Positions 7,181-16,791 of a DNA stretch of 64,000 bases are shown here, one piece after another (position 1 is the stretch's first letter; each line of letters starts with the position of its first letter). A program made the translations under genes and the position numbers. Under the pieces are notes generated by a model. That model searched no databases. It saw nothing but the letters and a program-made list of their open reading frames with translations, and was not told where the DNA came from. This DNA comes from Burkholderia cenocepacia (GTDB lineage Bacteria > Pseudomonadota > Gammaproteobacteria > Burkholderiales > Burkholderiaceae). The DNA lies in contig NZ_CP060040.1 of the NCBI RefSeq assembly GCF_014211915.1, positions 2,108,001 to 2,172,000 on the forward strand, in the 5' to 3' direction.

Positions 7181-9532
7181 ATGACGTCACGCCGCAAATT
7201 CCTTCAGCAGACCGCCGGTTCCGGCCTCGCCGCCGCCGCGCTCTCCGCGTTTCCGCCGAGCATTCGCCGCGCGCTCGCGATTCCCGCCTTCCACGAAACG
7301 GGGACCATCCAGGACGTCAAGCACGTCGTGCTGCTGATGATGGAGAACCGCGCGTTCGACAGCTACTTCGGCACGTTCAAGGGCGTGCGCGGCTATGGCG
7401 ACCGCTTCGCGGTGCCGTCGCCGAACGGCCGCGACGTGTTCTACCAGGCGTACACGAAGGCGACGCCCGCCGCGACCGTGACGCCGTATCACCTCGACGC
7501 GCGCCAGGGCAACGCGCAGCGCGCGGGCGGCACGCCGCACACGTGGGCCGACGCGCAGGCCGCGTGGGACCACGGCCGGATGAACCGCTGGCCCGACGCG
7601 AAGACGCCGCTGTCGATGGGCTATTACGACGCGGCCGAAGTGCCGTTCCAGCGCGCGCTCGCCGATGCGTTCACGCTGTGCGACCACTACCACTGCGGGA
7701 TGCACACGGGCACGATCGCGAACCGCCTGTTCTACTGGAGCGGCACCAACGGCCCGAACGGCATCAGCCCGGCCGACGGCAGCCGCGTGAAGATCGCCGC
7801 GCTGAACAACCAGTTCAACGGCGGCAACGACATCGGCCCGTCGAGCCAGGGCTGGACCTGGACGACCTATGCCGACCGGCTGCAACAGGCCGGCGTGAAC
7901 TGGAAGGTCTATCAGAGCCTGATCGACAACTTCGGCTGCAACGAGATGATGAGCTTCCGCCACTGGCGCGCGGCGATCGAGCAGATGCCGGCCGCGCGCC
8001 GGCCCGCGTACGTCGCGTCGACCGACATCACCCAGCCGGTGACGGCGGCCGGCGCGTTCTACGATCCGGCGATCGACGATCCGCTGAGCCCGCTCGCGAA
8101 GGGCTTCGGCAACACGATGCCGTACGGCTTTCTCGAAACGTTCCGCGACGACATCCGCAACGGCAAGCTGCCGGAAGTGTCGTGGATCATCCCGCCGTCC
8201 GCGTACAGCGAACACCCGGGGCCGTCGAGCCCCGCGCAGGGCGGCTGGTACGTGCAGGCCGTGCTCGACGCGCTGACGGCGAACCCGGAGGTCTGGAGCA
8301 AGACCGTGCTGCTGGTGAACTACGACGAGAACGACGGCTTCTTCGATCACATGCCGTCGCCGGCCGTGCCGTCGCGCAATGCCGACGGCACGCTCGCGGG
8401 CGGCCATACGCTGTCGGCCGCCGACGTCGCGGCCGAGTACCACGACTTCGCGCCGGCCACGTCGAGCCAGCCGGCCGTCGACGGCCGTCCGTACGGCCCG
8501 GGCCCGCGCGTGCCGATGTGGATCGTGTCGCCGTGGAGCCGCGGCGGCTGGGTCAACTCGCAGGTGTTCGACCATACGTCGACGCTGCGCTTCCTGGAGA
8601 AGCGCTTCGGCGTCGCGGAGCCGCAGATCAGCGCGTACCGCCGCGCGGTGTGCGGCGACCTGACGAGCGCGTTCAATTTCCGCACGCCGAACAACGAGCC
8701 GCTGCCGACGCTCGCGGGCCGCACGACGAAAAGCCAGGTGGACGCGCTGAGCGCCGCGCAGCAAACCGCGCCGAAGATCGTGCCGCCCGTCACGCCCGCG
8801 CCGCCCGCACAGGCGACCGGCGTACGTCCGTCGCGCGCGCTGCCGTACGAACTGCACGCGAGCGCGCGCACCGATGCCGGCACCGGCACCGTCACGCTGA
8901 AGTTCGCGAACACCGGCCGCGCCGCCGCCGTGTTTCACGTCTACGACAAGCTGCACCTCGACCGGCTGCCGCGGCGCTACGTCGTCGAGCCCGGCAAGCG
9001 GCTGCACGGCGACTGGGCCGCGCGTGCCGACGATGGCGGTAAATATGACCTGTGGGTGCTCGGCCCGAACGGCTTTCACCGCCGCTTCACCGGCGACCTG
9101 AGCCGCGTGGGCGGAGCACGCGCGCCGCATCCGGAAGTGCGCGTCGGCTATGCGGGCGCGAGCGGCAACCTCCACCTGCGGCTGCGCAACGACGGCGCCG
9201 GCACGGTGCGCTTCACGGTGAAGTCGAACCAGGTCTACGGGCCGCTGTCCGGGCGGGGCGGGAACGACGACCACGGTCATGGCCACGGCAACGAAAGCGG
9301 CGACGGCCATGGCACCGGCACCGGCACCGGCACCGGCACCACATGGACCGTCACGGTGCGCGCCGGCGAGCAGTCCGAACTGCACTGGAAGCTCGACTCG
9401 ACCGGCCATTGGTACGACTTCATCGTCACGGCCGACAGCGACGCGAGTTTCTCGCGCCGCGTGGCCGGCCGCGTGGAAACCGGCCGCCACTCGGTCAGCG
9501 ACCCGGCGATGGGGCTCGCCGACCGCTTCTGA
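7181..9532 (+). CDS. plcN: Phosphocholine-specific phospholipase C, Tat-exported
   Basis: 783 residues, slightly longer than the usual about 700-730. The N-terminus has the twin-arginine signal SRRKFLQ (3-9). The catalytic domain (about 45-510) has the family blocks LLMMENRAFDSYFGTF (51-66), HYHCGMHTGTIANR and NYDENDGFFDHMPSP, which carry metal and nucleophile residues of the acid-phosphatase/PLC superfamily. Two C-terminal DUF756-type beta modules follow. The second is interrupted by a Gly/His-rich linker (about 692-722) encoded partly by a GGCACC tandem repeat. The enzyme hydrolyses phosphatidylcholine or sphingomyelin outside the cytoplasm, releasing phosphocholine. Haemolytic (PlcH) and non-haemolytic (PlcN) paralogues cannot be told apart from sequence reading alone. 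Confidence 0.92.
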   Translation: MTSRRKFLQQTAGSGLAAAALSAFPPSIRRALAIPAFHETGTIQDVKHVVLLMMENRAFDSYFGTFKGVRGYGDRFAVPSPNGRDVFYQAYTKATPAATVTPYHLDARQGNAQRAGGTPHTWADAQAAWDHGRMNRWPDAKTPLSMGYYDAAEVPFQRALADAFTLCDHYHCGMHTGTIANRLFYWSGTNGPNGISPADGSRVKIAALNNQFNGGNDIGPSSQGWTWTTYADRLQQAGVNWKVYQSLIDNFGCNEMMSFRHWRAAIEQMPAARRPAYVASTDITQPVTAAGAFYDPAIDDPLSPLAKGFGNTMPYGFLETFRDDIRNGKLPEVSWIIPPSAYSEHPGPSSPAQGGWYVQAVLDALTANPEVWSKTVLLVNYDENDGFFDHMPSPAVPSRNADGTLAGGHTLSAADVAAEYHDFAPATSSQPAVDGRPYGPGPRVPMWIVSPWSRGGWVNSQVFDHTSTLRFLEKRFGVAEPQISAYRRAVCGDLTSAFNFRTPNNEPLPTLAGRTTKSQVDALSAAQQTAPKIVPPVTPAPPAQATGVRPSRALPYELHASARTDAGTGTVTLKFANTGRAAAVFHVYDKLHLDRLPRRYVVEPGKRLHGDWAARADDGGKYDLWVLGPNGFHRRFTGDLSRVGGARAPHPEVRVGYAGASGNLHLRLRNDGAGTVRFTVKSNQVYGPLSGRGGNDDHGHGHGNESGDGHGTGTGTGTGTTWTVTVRAGEQSELHWKLDSTGHWYDFIVTADSDASFSRRVAGRVETGRHSVSDPAMGLADRF
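9311..9340 (+). repeat. Tandem hexanucleotide repeat (GGCACC)x5 inside plc
   Basis: Five perfect copies of GGCACC encode Gly-Thr pairs in the flexible linker of the phospholipase. Copy-number change by slippage would stay in frame and only alter linker length. Confidence 0.9.
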
Positions 9533-9808
9533 CGCCGCCTCGGCGACGCGCGGCGCAGCGCGTGTCGCCGCCCGCGCCGGCGTGGCCGCGAACGCCGTTC
9601 GGGTACCGGTTTCGGCCGGCGCCCGAACCGGCGGAAACGCCCGCCCGGCGCGGCTCAAACATCAGAAGGATCGGTGGTATAGCCCTCTTTTCGTCCCCAC
9701 GAAAATGCTCCGTGTCGCGGCCCGTTCGCGTTAAACTGCGTCAAGCTGTATTCAACAAAGACATCTTTGCCGCCACGGCATCCACGACACGACACGAGGA
9801 TAGGTTCG

Positions 9809-10078
9809 ATGCGCACTACCGGCTCATCCGGGGCAATGACCCTGCTCACCGAACACGACGCGGCCGACGGCCGCGAACTGCGCTCGCTCCGGCTCGAGGC
9901 AACGGGCGACGGCAAGAGCGTGCTGCTGATCGAGATCGACGAACGCAAGCCCGGCATCCACCGCGAGGTCCGCTACGAGATCACGCCGGCCGAACTGATC
10001 GCGGCGATCCGCTCGCACGGCGCCGAGCTGCCCGGCGAAAACCACGGCGCCGCATCGCTCGCCCGTACGCCCTCCTGA
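9809..10078 (+). CDS. Conserved hypothetical protein, 89 residues
   Basis: Short acidic protein starting at the ATG after GAGGATAGGTTCG. There is no signal peptide or membrane segment. The centre (VLLIEIDERKPGIHREVRYEI, then TPAELIAAIRSHG) looks like a small alpha/beta fold that contains a basic patch. I do not recognise the family. A potential promoter lies in the AT-richer stretch at about 9720-9780. It is followed after 153 nt by the DedA-rhodanese gene in the same direction, so co-transcription is possible but not shown. Confidence 0.6.
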   Translation: MRTTGSSGAMTLLTEHDAADGRELRSLRLEATGDGKSVLLIEIDERKPGIHREVRYEITPAELIAAIRSHGAELPGENHGAASLARTPS

Positions 10079-10231
10079 TTCCGAACGGTGAGCCGCGTGC
10101 AACGCGCCGGCTCACCCACATCCCCTGCCGCCGTCAGGCGCTTTGCGTCATTCCCGCCGCTGCCTTGAAAAAGGCCGATAATCGGCGCATCTGCATTTCC
10201 CGCCCACGCGTTTCCTTTTCGGCCAGCCGTC

Positions 10232-11224
10232 ATGCTCCGTGACCTCGTCGCCCAGTACGGGCCGCTTCTCGTATTCGCCAACGTGCTCGCCGCGGCGGTC
10301 GGCCTGCCGGTGCCCGCGATGCCGACGCTCGTGCTGTTCGGCGCGATGTCCGCGATGCACCCGGCGATGATCGGCTCGCAGCTCGTGACGGTCGTGGCGC
10401 TGTCGGTGCTCGGCGCGCTGATCGGCGACACGGTCTGGTACGTCGCCGGGCGGCGTTACGGCGGCACGACGCTGAAGACGATCTGCCGGCTGTCGCTGTC
10501 GCGCGATACCTGCGTGAAAAAGACCGAGCGCTTCTTCGGCCGCTATGGCGTGCGCGTGCTCGCGGTCGCGCGTTTCATCCCGGGGTTGTCGCTGGTGTCG
10601 GTGCCGATGGCCGGTGCACTCGGCACGCGCTATCGCACGTTCGCCGGCTACGACGCGCTCGGCGCCGCGCTGTGGACGATCGTCGGGCTGGGAGCCGGCC
10701 TCGTGTTCTACCGGCAGATCGACTGGCTGTTCGCCGGCGCGAGCCGCCTCGGCCGCGCGGTGCTGCTGGTCATCGTCGCGCTGCTCGCCGTCTATGCGGC
10801 CGTGCGCTGGATGCGCCGCCGCGCGCTGATCCGCCAGCTCGCGAACGCGCGGATCGGCGTCGACGAACTCGACGTGCTGCTGCGCGACGCCGCCGCCCCG
10901 GTGGTGCTCGACGTCCGCTCGCCCGAGCACCGCAAGCTCGACCCGTTCACGATTCCCGGTGCGCAGTTCGCCGACGAGCGCCAGATCGGCGACATCGTCG
11001 CACGCTATCCGCTCACGCAGAAGTTCGTCGTGTATTGCTCGTGCCCGAACGAAGTGACGGCCGCGCTGATGGCGAAGCGCCTGCTCGATGCAGGCTTCAC
11101 CGATGCGCTCGCGCTGCGCGGCGGGCTCGACGCATGGCGCGATACCGGCCGCCAGCTCACGTCGCTCGTGGAAGAGATTCCCGCCGCGAACGATCCCGTG
11201 GCGGGCTGGCACAAGCCGGCCTGA
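10232..11224 (+). CDS. DedA-family membrane protein fused to a rhodanese domain
   Basis: 330 residues. The N-terminal about 200 residues form a DedA/SNARE-associated membrane domain with four to five helices and the signature FGRYGVRVLAVARFIPGLS (about 104-122); its ARFIPG is the conserved motif of the family. The C-terminal about 110 residues are a rhodanese-like domain (VVLDVRSPEHRKLD) with the sulfur-carrying Cys in VVYCSCPNEV. DedA proteins move lipid carriers such as undecaprenyl phosphate or depend on the proton motive force. The fused rhodanese would lie on the cytoplasmic side. Such fusions are known in proteobacteria, but their purpose is not. Confidence 0.9.
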   Translation: MLRDLVAQYGPLLVFANVLAAAVGLPVPAMPTLVLFGAMSAMHPAMIGSQLVTVVALSVLGALIGDTVWYVAGRRYGGTTLKTICRLSLSRDTCVKKTERFFGRYGVRVLAVARFIPGLSLVSVPMAGALGTRYRTFAGYDALGAALWTIVGLGAGLVFYRQIDWLFAGASRLGRAVLLVIVALLAVYAAVRWMRRRALIRQLANARIGVDELDVLLRDAAAPVVLDVRSPEHRKLDPFTIPGAQFADERQIGDIVARYPLTQKFVVYCSCPNEVTAALMAKRLLDAGFTDALALRGGLDAWRDTGRQLTSLVEEIPAANDPVAGWHKPA

Positions 11225-11277
11225 TCGCACCGATCGCAGGCCGGCCGTGCGAGACAGGGGCCTTGCGCCCCCTTCCA

Positions 11278-12750
11278 TCAGAACGCGTGCAGCGGCAGGT
11301 TCACGACCAGACGGTACTCGGTGTTGGTCGCGTCCGAGTAGTGGGCCGAACCGGCGTGCCACATCGCGATGAACGTGACCTTCGTGTTCTTCAGCTTGCC
11401 GCTCTGGAACGTGTACGACGGGATGAAGCCGAACTCGTGGTGACGGCCCTGCACCGGCGCGCCGTTGCTCCAGTAGATGCTCGACTTGCTCGGATCGTTC
11501 GCCGCGCCCGCGCTGCCGTCCGCGCCCCAGCCCGTCACGCCCCACACCATCGCCTTGAAGCCCGGCAGGCCGGCGTCCTTGCCGTAGAACGTGTAACGCA
11601 GCTGCAGCGATTTTTCGTGCGGTGCGTTGTAGTCGACGTCCATCGAGTTGGCCAGGAAGATGCCGTTCGTTTCGTTCAGGTAATCGAAGAACTGGTCGCC
11701 GAGCACTTGCTGGAAGCCGAGCAGCAGTTCATGCGGGCCATGCTGTGCGGCCAGCGACAGGCTGTACGCGTTGTTGTTGATCTTGCCTTGCAGCGCATCG
11801 CCCGTGTCGTGCGTCGAGTAGACGTTGCCGAAGCCGGTCCACTTGATCGTCTGCGGGCTGCCGATGCTGTGCTTCACCGACGCATAGTACTGGTGCCACA
11901 CGTCGTCGGCCTGGTTCGCGTACAGCGCGACTTCGCCGTTCGGCGAGTAGTCCCACGTGCCGCCGACGTAGGTCAGGCGATTGATGCGCGTGCCGCCGTA
12001 TTGCGTCGTCAGGTTGGTGAGCGTCGTATGGCCGCGCGCGTCGGTCTTCGTGAAGCTGCCGGCCTCGAGCATCACGTTCTTGAATTCATTGCTGACGAGC
12101 GTCGCGCCGAGGAACGTCGGCGGCAGCGCACGGTTGTCGTGCTGCTCCATGAACGGGTTGTCGACGGCCTGCAGACCGTACTTGACCACCGTGTTCGAGA
12201 TGCGCGCCTTCACGTCATAGATACCCGGGTACGCCCATGCAAGCTGGTTCGACCCGCCGCCGCCCTTCGCCACGTGCACCATGTTGCCCGCGCCGGCGCC
12301 GCCGTCGAGTTTCAGGCCCGCGTACAGCGACGCGTCCACGCCGAAGCCGATCAGGCCCGCCGTATAGCCGGACTCGAAGTTCGCCATCACGCCCTGGACC
12401 CACGCATGGCGGTGCGGCCCGCCCTTGTTGTCGAGGATGTCCGAATAGTTGCGGAACAGGAAGTCGAGATGGCTGTCGGCGATGAAGCCGTTCGACTTCG
12501 ACTGCGCCGACGGCTCGTCGGGCGGCGTGACGGCCTGGGTCGCCTCGGCGTTGACAATGGCGTTCGGGGTCGTTGCCTGCGCAACGGATGCGCCCGATCC
12601 GGCGGCCGGCGCGGCCTGCGCAACCGTCAGCGGCGCGGAGGCCGCGTCGTCGGCGTGCGCGACGCCCGTCAGCGAGACGCCGGCGAGCGCCGGCAATCCC
12701 CAGGCAAGCAGCATCTTCGATGCCGTCCCGATCTTTTTCTGCTTTTTCAT
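11278..12750 (-). CDS. OprD-family outer-membrane porin
   Basis: 490 residues from the third of three consecutive ATG codons (12756, 12753, 12750). The GACGAGA ribosome site lies too close to the first. A signal peptide (ends GVAHA) and an Ala/Pro-rich linker precede the barrel (about 75 onward: GFIADSHLDFLFRNYSDI, typical for OprD). The chain ends LPLHAF, with the terminal Phe required for barrel insertion. OprD porins take up basic amino acids, peptides or aromatic acids. This one is 166 nt downstream of oppF and in the same direction, so it is probably the outer-membrane entry for the peptide importer (compare the dipeptide porin OpdP of Pseudomonas). That pairing is an inference from context. 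Confidence 0.88.
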   Translation of the reverse strand: MKKQKKIGTASKMLLAWGLPALAGVSLTGVAHADDAASAPLTVAQAAPAAGSGASVAQATTPNAIVNAEATQAVTPPDEPSAQSKSNGFIADSHLDFLFRNYSDILDNKGGPHRHAWVQGVMANFESGYTAGLIGFGVDASLYAGLKLDGGAGAGNMVHVAKGGGGSNQLAWAYPGIYDVKARISNTVVKYGLQAVDNPFMEQHDNRALPPTFLGATLVSNEFKNVMLEAGSFTKTDARGHTTLTNLTTQYGGTRINRLTYVGGTWDYSPNGEVALYANQADDVWHQYYASVKHSIGSPQTIKWTGFGNVYSTHDTGDALQGKINNNAYSLSLAAQHGPHELLLGFQQVLGDQFFDYLNETNGIFLANSMDVDYNAPHEKSLQLRYTFYGKDAGLPGFKAMVWGVTGWGADGSAGAANDPSKSSIYWSNGAPVQGRHHEFGFIPSYTFQSGKLKNTKVTFIAMWHAGSAHYSDATNTEYRLVVNLPLHAF

Positions 12751-12915
12751 CATCATTCTCGTCTTGTGTTGATATCGTCCACGCCGGTCGCGATCCGCTC
12801 CCAGCCCCCCGGCGAGCCCGGCTAAGGACGCGCCTGTACCCGCGGCGCGAAGATCGTTCGCGCCGCACCTACCCCTGTTGACCTGCCTTGGTTATGTTTG
12901 CTGCGTCACTTCACA

Positions 12916-13931
<1,016 letters not shown>

Positions 13932-13935
<4 letters not shown>

Positions 13936-14924
13936 CGCAGACCTCCCGTCAGATCGGCCACGGGCCGGTGGCACGCGCGCACCGCGCCCACGGCGCCATA
14001 GGTTTCGAGCGCGGGGCGCGCCGCGCCGCAGCGTTCTTCCGCATACGTGCAGCGCTTCGCGAACGCGCAGCCGGCCGGCGCGGTGCCGGGCATCGGCGGG
14101 TTGCCAGGAATCGCGACGAGCGGCGCATCGTCCGCGTCGGTCAGGCGCGGCAACGCATTGAGCAGGCCGATCGTGTACGGATGCGACGGCGCCGCGAAGA
14201 TCGAGTCGGCCGGCGCGTATTCGACGGTGCGGCCTGCGTACATGACCATCACGTCGTCGGCGAGGCCGGCGACCACGCCCATGTCGTGCGTGATCAGCAC
14301 GATCGCGGTGCCGCGCTCGCGGTTCAGCTCACGCAGCAGGTCGATGATCTGTGCCTGCACGGTCACGTCGAGCGCGGTGGTCGGCTCGTCGGCGATCAGG
14401 ATTTCCGGCTCGGAGAGCAGCGCCATCGCGATCATCACGCGCTGCCGCATGCCGCCCGAGAATTCGTGCGGATACATGCGGATGCGGCGCGCCGCGTCGG
14501 GAATGCGTACCGATTCGAGCGCCTCGATCGCGCGCTTGATCGCTTCCTTGCGCGACAGCTTGCGATGCAGCTGCAGCGTCTCGGTCATCTGCCGCTCGAT
14601 CGTCAGGAACGGATTGAGCGACGTCATCGGGTCCTGGAAGATCATCGCGATCCGGTCGCCGCGCACCGCGTTAAGCGCGCGCGTATCCATCTCGAGCAGG
14701 TTGTCGCCGCGGTAGCGCGCGGCGCCGGTCGTCGTGCCGTTGCCGGCCAGCAGGCCGAGCAGCGCCATCACGGTCTGGCTCTTGCCCGAGCCCGATTCGC
14801 CGACGATGCCGAGCGTCTTGCCGGCTTCGAGCGAGAACGACACGCCGTTGACGGCGTCGATCGGCGGCGCATCCTTGCGCGTGAAGCGCACGCCGAGGTT
14901 TTCTACTTCCAGCAAAGCAGCCAT
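13932..14924 (-). CDS. oppD: Oligopeptide ABC transporter ATPase (OppD/DppD)
   Basis: 330 residues starting with MAALLEVENLGV. Walker A is GESGSGKSQ, with Gln where Thr is usual; the ABC signature is FSGGMRQRVMIAMALL and Walker B is ILIADEPTTALD. The oligopeptide C-terminal domain has CAFAKRCTYAEERC, a Cys-rich motif typical of this subfamily. The ATG follows the oppC stop after a single base (TGAAATG), and the 3' end overlaps oppF by four bases, so oppC-oppD-oppF are translated in close succession. Confidence 0.94.
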
Positions 14925-14925
14925 T

Positions 14926-15828
14926 TCAGCGATCCTTCGGGTCGAGCGCGTCACGCAGGCCGTCGCCGACGAAGTTCACGCAATAGAGCGTCACGCACAG
15001 CATGACGGCCGGGGCCAGCAGCAACCACGGCATCGATTCCAGTTTCTGCGCGCCGTCCTGGATCAGCACGCCCCAGCTCGTCATCGGTTCCTGCACGCCG
15101 AGGCCGAGGAACGACAGCACCGATTCGGTCAGCACGATGTTCGGCACCGAGACCGTCGCGTACACGACGACCACGCCGAGCAGGTTCGGCACGACGTGAC
15201 GCAGCACGATCGACGCCGGCGACACGCCGATCGCGCGCGCCGCATCGACGAACTCGCGATTGCGCAGCGACAGCGTCTGGCCGCGCACGACGCGCGCCAT
15301 GTCGATCCACGAGAACGCGCTGATGGTCAGCACGACCAGCATGAACGAGCGGCCGAACAGGGTCATCATGAGGATCGCGATCAGCAGGTACGGGATCGCG
15401 TACATCATGTCGACGACGCGCATCATCACGGAGTCGACGCGGCCGCCCGCGAAGCCCGCGGTCGCGCCCCACGCGACGCCGAACAGGCCCGACACGAGCG
15501 TGCCGAGCAGGCCGACCTCGATCGATACGCGGCCGCCGATCAGCGTACGCACGAGCAGGTCGCGGCCGAGCTCGTCGGTGCCGAACCAGTGCTGGTTCGC
15601 CCAGGTCGGCGGCAGGCTGATCGAGGCCCAGTCGCTCGCCGCGGGATCGGCCGCGAGCAGCCACGGACCGACGAAGCAGGCGAGCGTGATCAGCGCGAGC
15701 AGCACGAGGCTGAACAGCGCCGCGCGGTTGTGAAGGAAGCGCGCGAACGCCAGCTCGAGCGGCGAGCGCGAACGCGGCGGCGAATCGGTCTGCACGGGCA
15801 GGCCGACGACGGGAGTGGTCGGAGTCAT
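14926..15828 (-). CDS. oppC: Oligopeptide ABC transporter permease (OppC)
   Basis: 300 residues with six membrane helices. There is an N-terminal OppC extension and helix near 30-55, then the GTDELGRDLLVRTLIGGR block found in OppC/DppC. The EAA loop reads DAARAIGVSPASIVLRHVVPN. It forms the inner-membrane channel with OppB, which ends 13 nt upstream. Confidence 0.95.
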   Translation of the reverse strand: MTPTTPVVGLPVQTDSPPRSRSPLELAFARFLHNRAALFSLVLLALITLACFVGPWLLAADPAASDWASISLPPTWANQHWFGTDELGRDLLVRTLIGGRVSIEVGLLGTLVSGLFGVAWGATAGFAGGRVDSVMMRVVDMMYAIPYLLIAILMMTLFGRSFMLVVLTISAFSWIDMARVVRGQTLSLRNREFVDAARAIGVSPASIVLRHVVPNLLGVVVVYATVSVPNIVLTESVLSFLGLGVQEPMTSWGVLIQDGAQKLESMPWLLLAPAVMLCVTLYCVNFVGDGLRDALDPKDR

Positions 15829-15841
15829 CGCTGTGCCTCGC

Positions 15842-16780
15842 TCAATAACGGATGCGCGGATCGAGCCACGCGTACGCGAGGTCGACCAGCAGGTTGAACA
15901 GCACCGCGCAGACGGTCGTCAGCACGACGAGGCCGAGCACCAGCGTGTAGTCGCGGTTGATGGCGCCGTTCACGACGAGTTGCCCGAGGCCCGGCAGCGC
16001 GAACACCGACTCGGTGACGACGGCCGCCGTGATCGACGTGATGCAGACCGTGCCGAACAGCGACACGACCGGCATCAGCGCGGGCTTGAGCGCATGGCGC
16101 AGCACGATCGTCGAGCCGGGCAGGCCCTTGGCGCGCGCGGTGCGGATGTAGTTGCTCGACAGCGTCTCGATCATCGAGCCGCGCATCACGCGTGCGAGCA
16201 GCGACACGTTGATGAGGGTCAGCAGCGCGATCGGCAGCAACCGGTACCGCCAGCCGCCATCGCCCCAGCCGCCGGCCGGCAGCCAGCCGTTGCCTTCCGA
16301 CGTCTTCAGCAGGATCGCGAAGATCCACACGAGGACGGGGCCGAGCACGAACGGCGGCACGACGTTGCCGAAGTTGCCGATCAGCATCACGAAACGGTCG
16401 ATCACGCTGTCGCGGCGCACGGCCGCGACGGTGCCGAGCAGCACGCCGAGCACGATCGAGATCGGGATCGACACGCCGCCCACGCCGAGGCTCACGGGCA
16501 GCGCCTTCTTCACGAGATCGTTCACCGACCAGTCGACGTAACGGAACGACGGACCGAGATCGCCGTGCAGCAGCGAGCCGAGATACAGCAGGTACTGCTT
16601 CCACAGCGGCTCGTCGAGGTGGTACTTCGCGTTCAGGTTCGCGAGCGTCGCGGCGGACAACTGCTTCTCCGTATCGAACGGGCCGCCGGGCGTGAAATGC
16701 AGCAGCAGGTAGCAGACGGTGATGACCGCGAGGATCGTCGGCACCGCCCACAACGTGCGCCTCAATGCGTAGGCCAGCAT
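15842..16780 (-). CDS. oppB: Oligopeptide ABC transporter permease (OppB)
   Basis: 312 residues with six membrane helices. The N-terminus MLAYALRRTLWAVPTILAV and the FTPGGPFD block are typical of OppB. The cytoplasmic EAA loop (RTARAKGLPGSTIVLRHALK) contacts the ATPases. A GGAG ribosome site precedes the ATG, and the oppA stop is only 11 nt upstream, consistent with one oppABCDF transcript. Confidence 0.95.
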   Translation of the reverse strand: MLAYALRRTLWAVPTILAVITVCYLLLHFTPGGPFDTEKQLSAATLANLNAKYHLDEPLWKQYLLYLGSLLHGDLGPSFRYVDWSVNDLVKKALPVSLGVGGVSIPISIVLGVLLGTVAAVRRDSVIDRFVMLIGNFGNVVPPFVLGPVLVWIFAILLKTSEGNGWLPAGGWGDGGWRYRLLPIALLTLINVSLLARVMRGSMIETLSSNYIRTARAKGLPGSTIVLRHALKPALMPVVSLFGTVCITSITAAVVTESVFALPGLGQLVVNGAINRDYTLVLGLVVLTTVCAVLFNLLVDLAYAWLDPRIRY

Positions 16781-16791
16781 GATCGCTCCGC

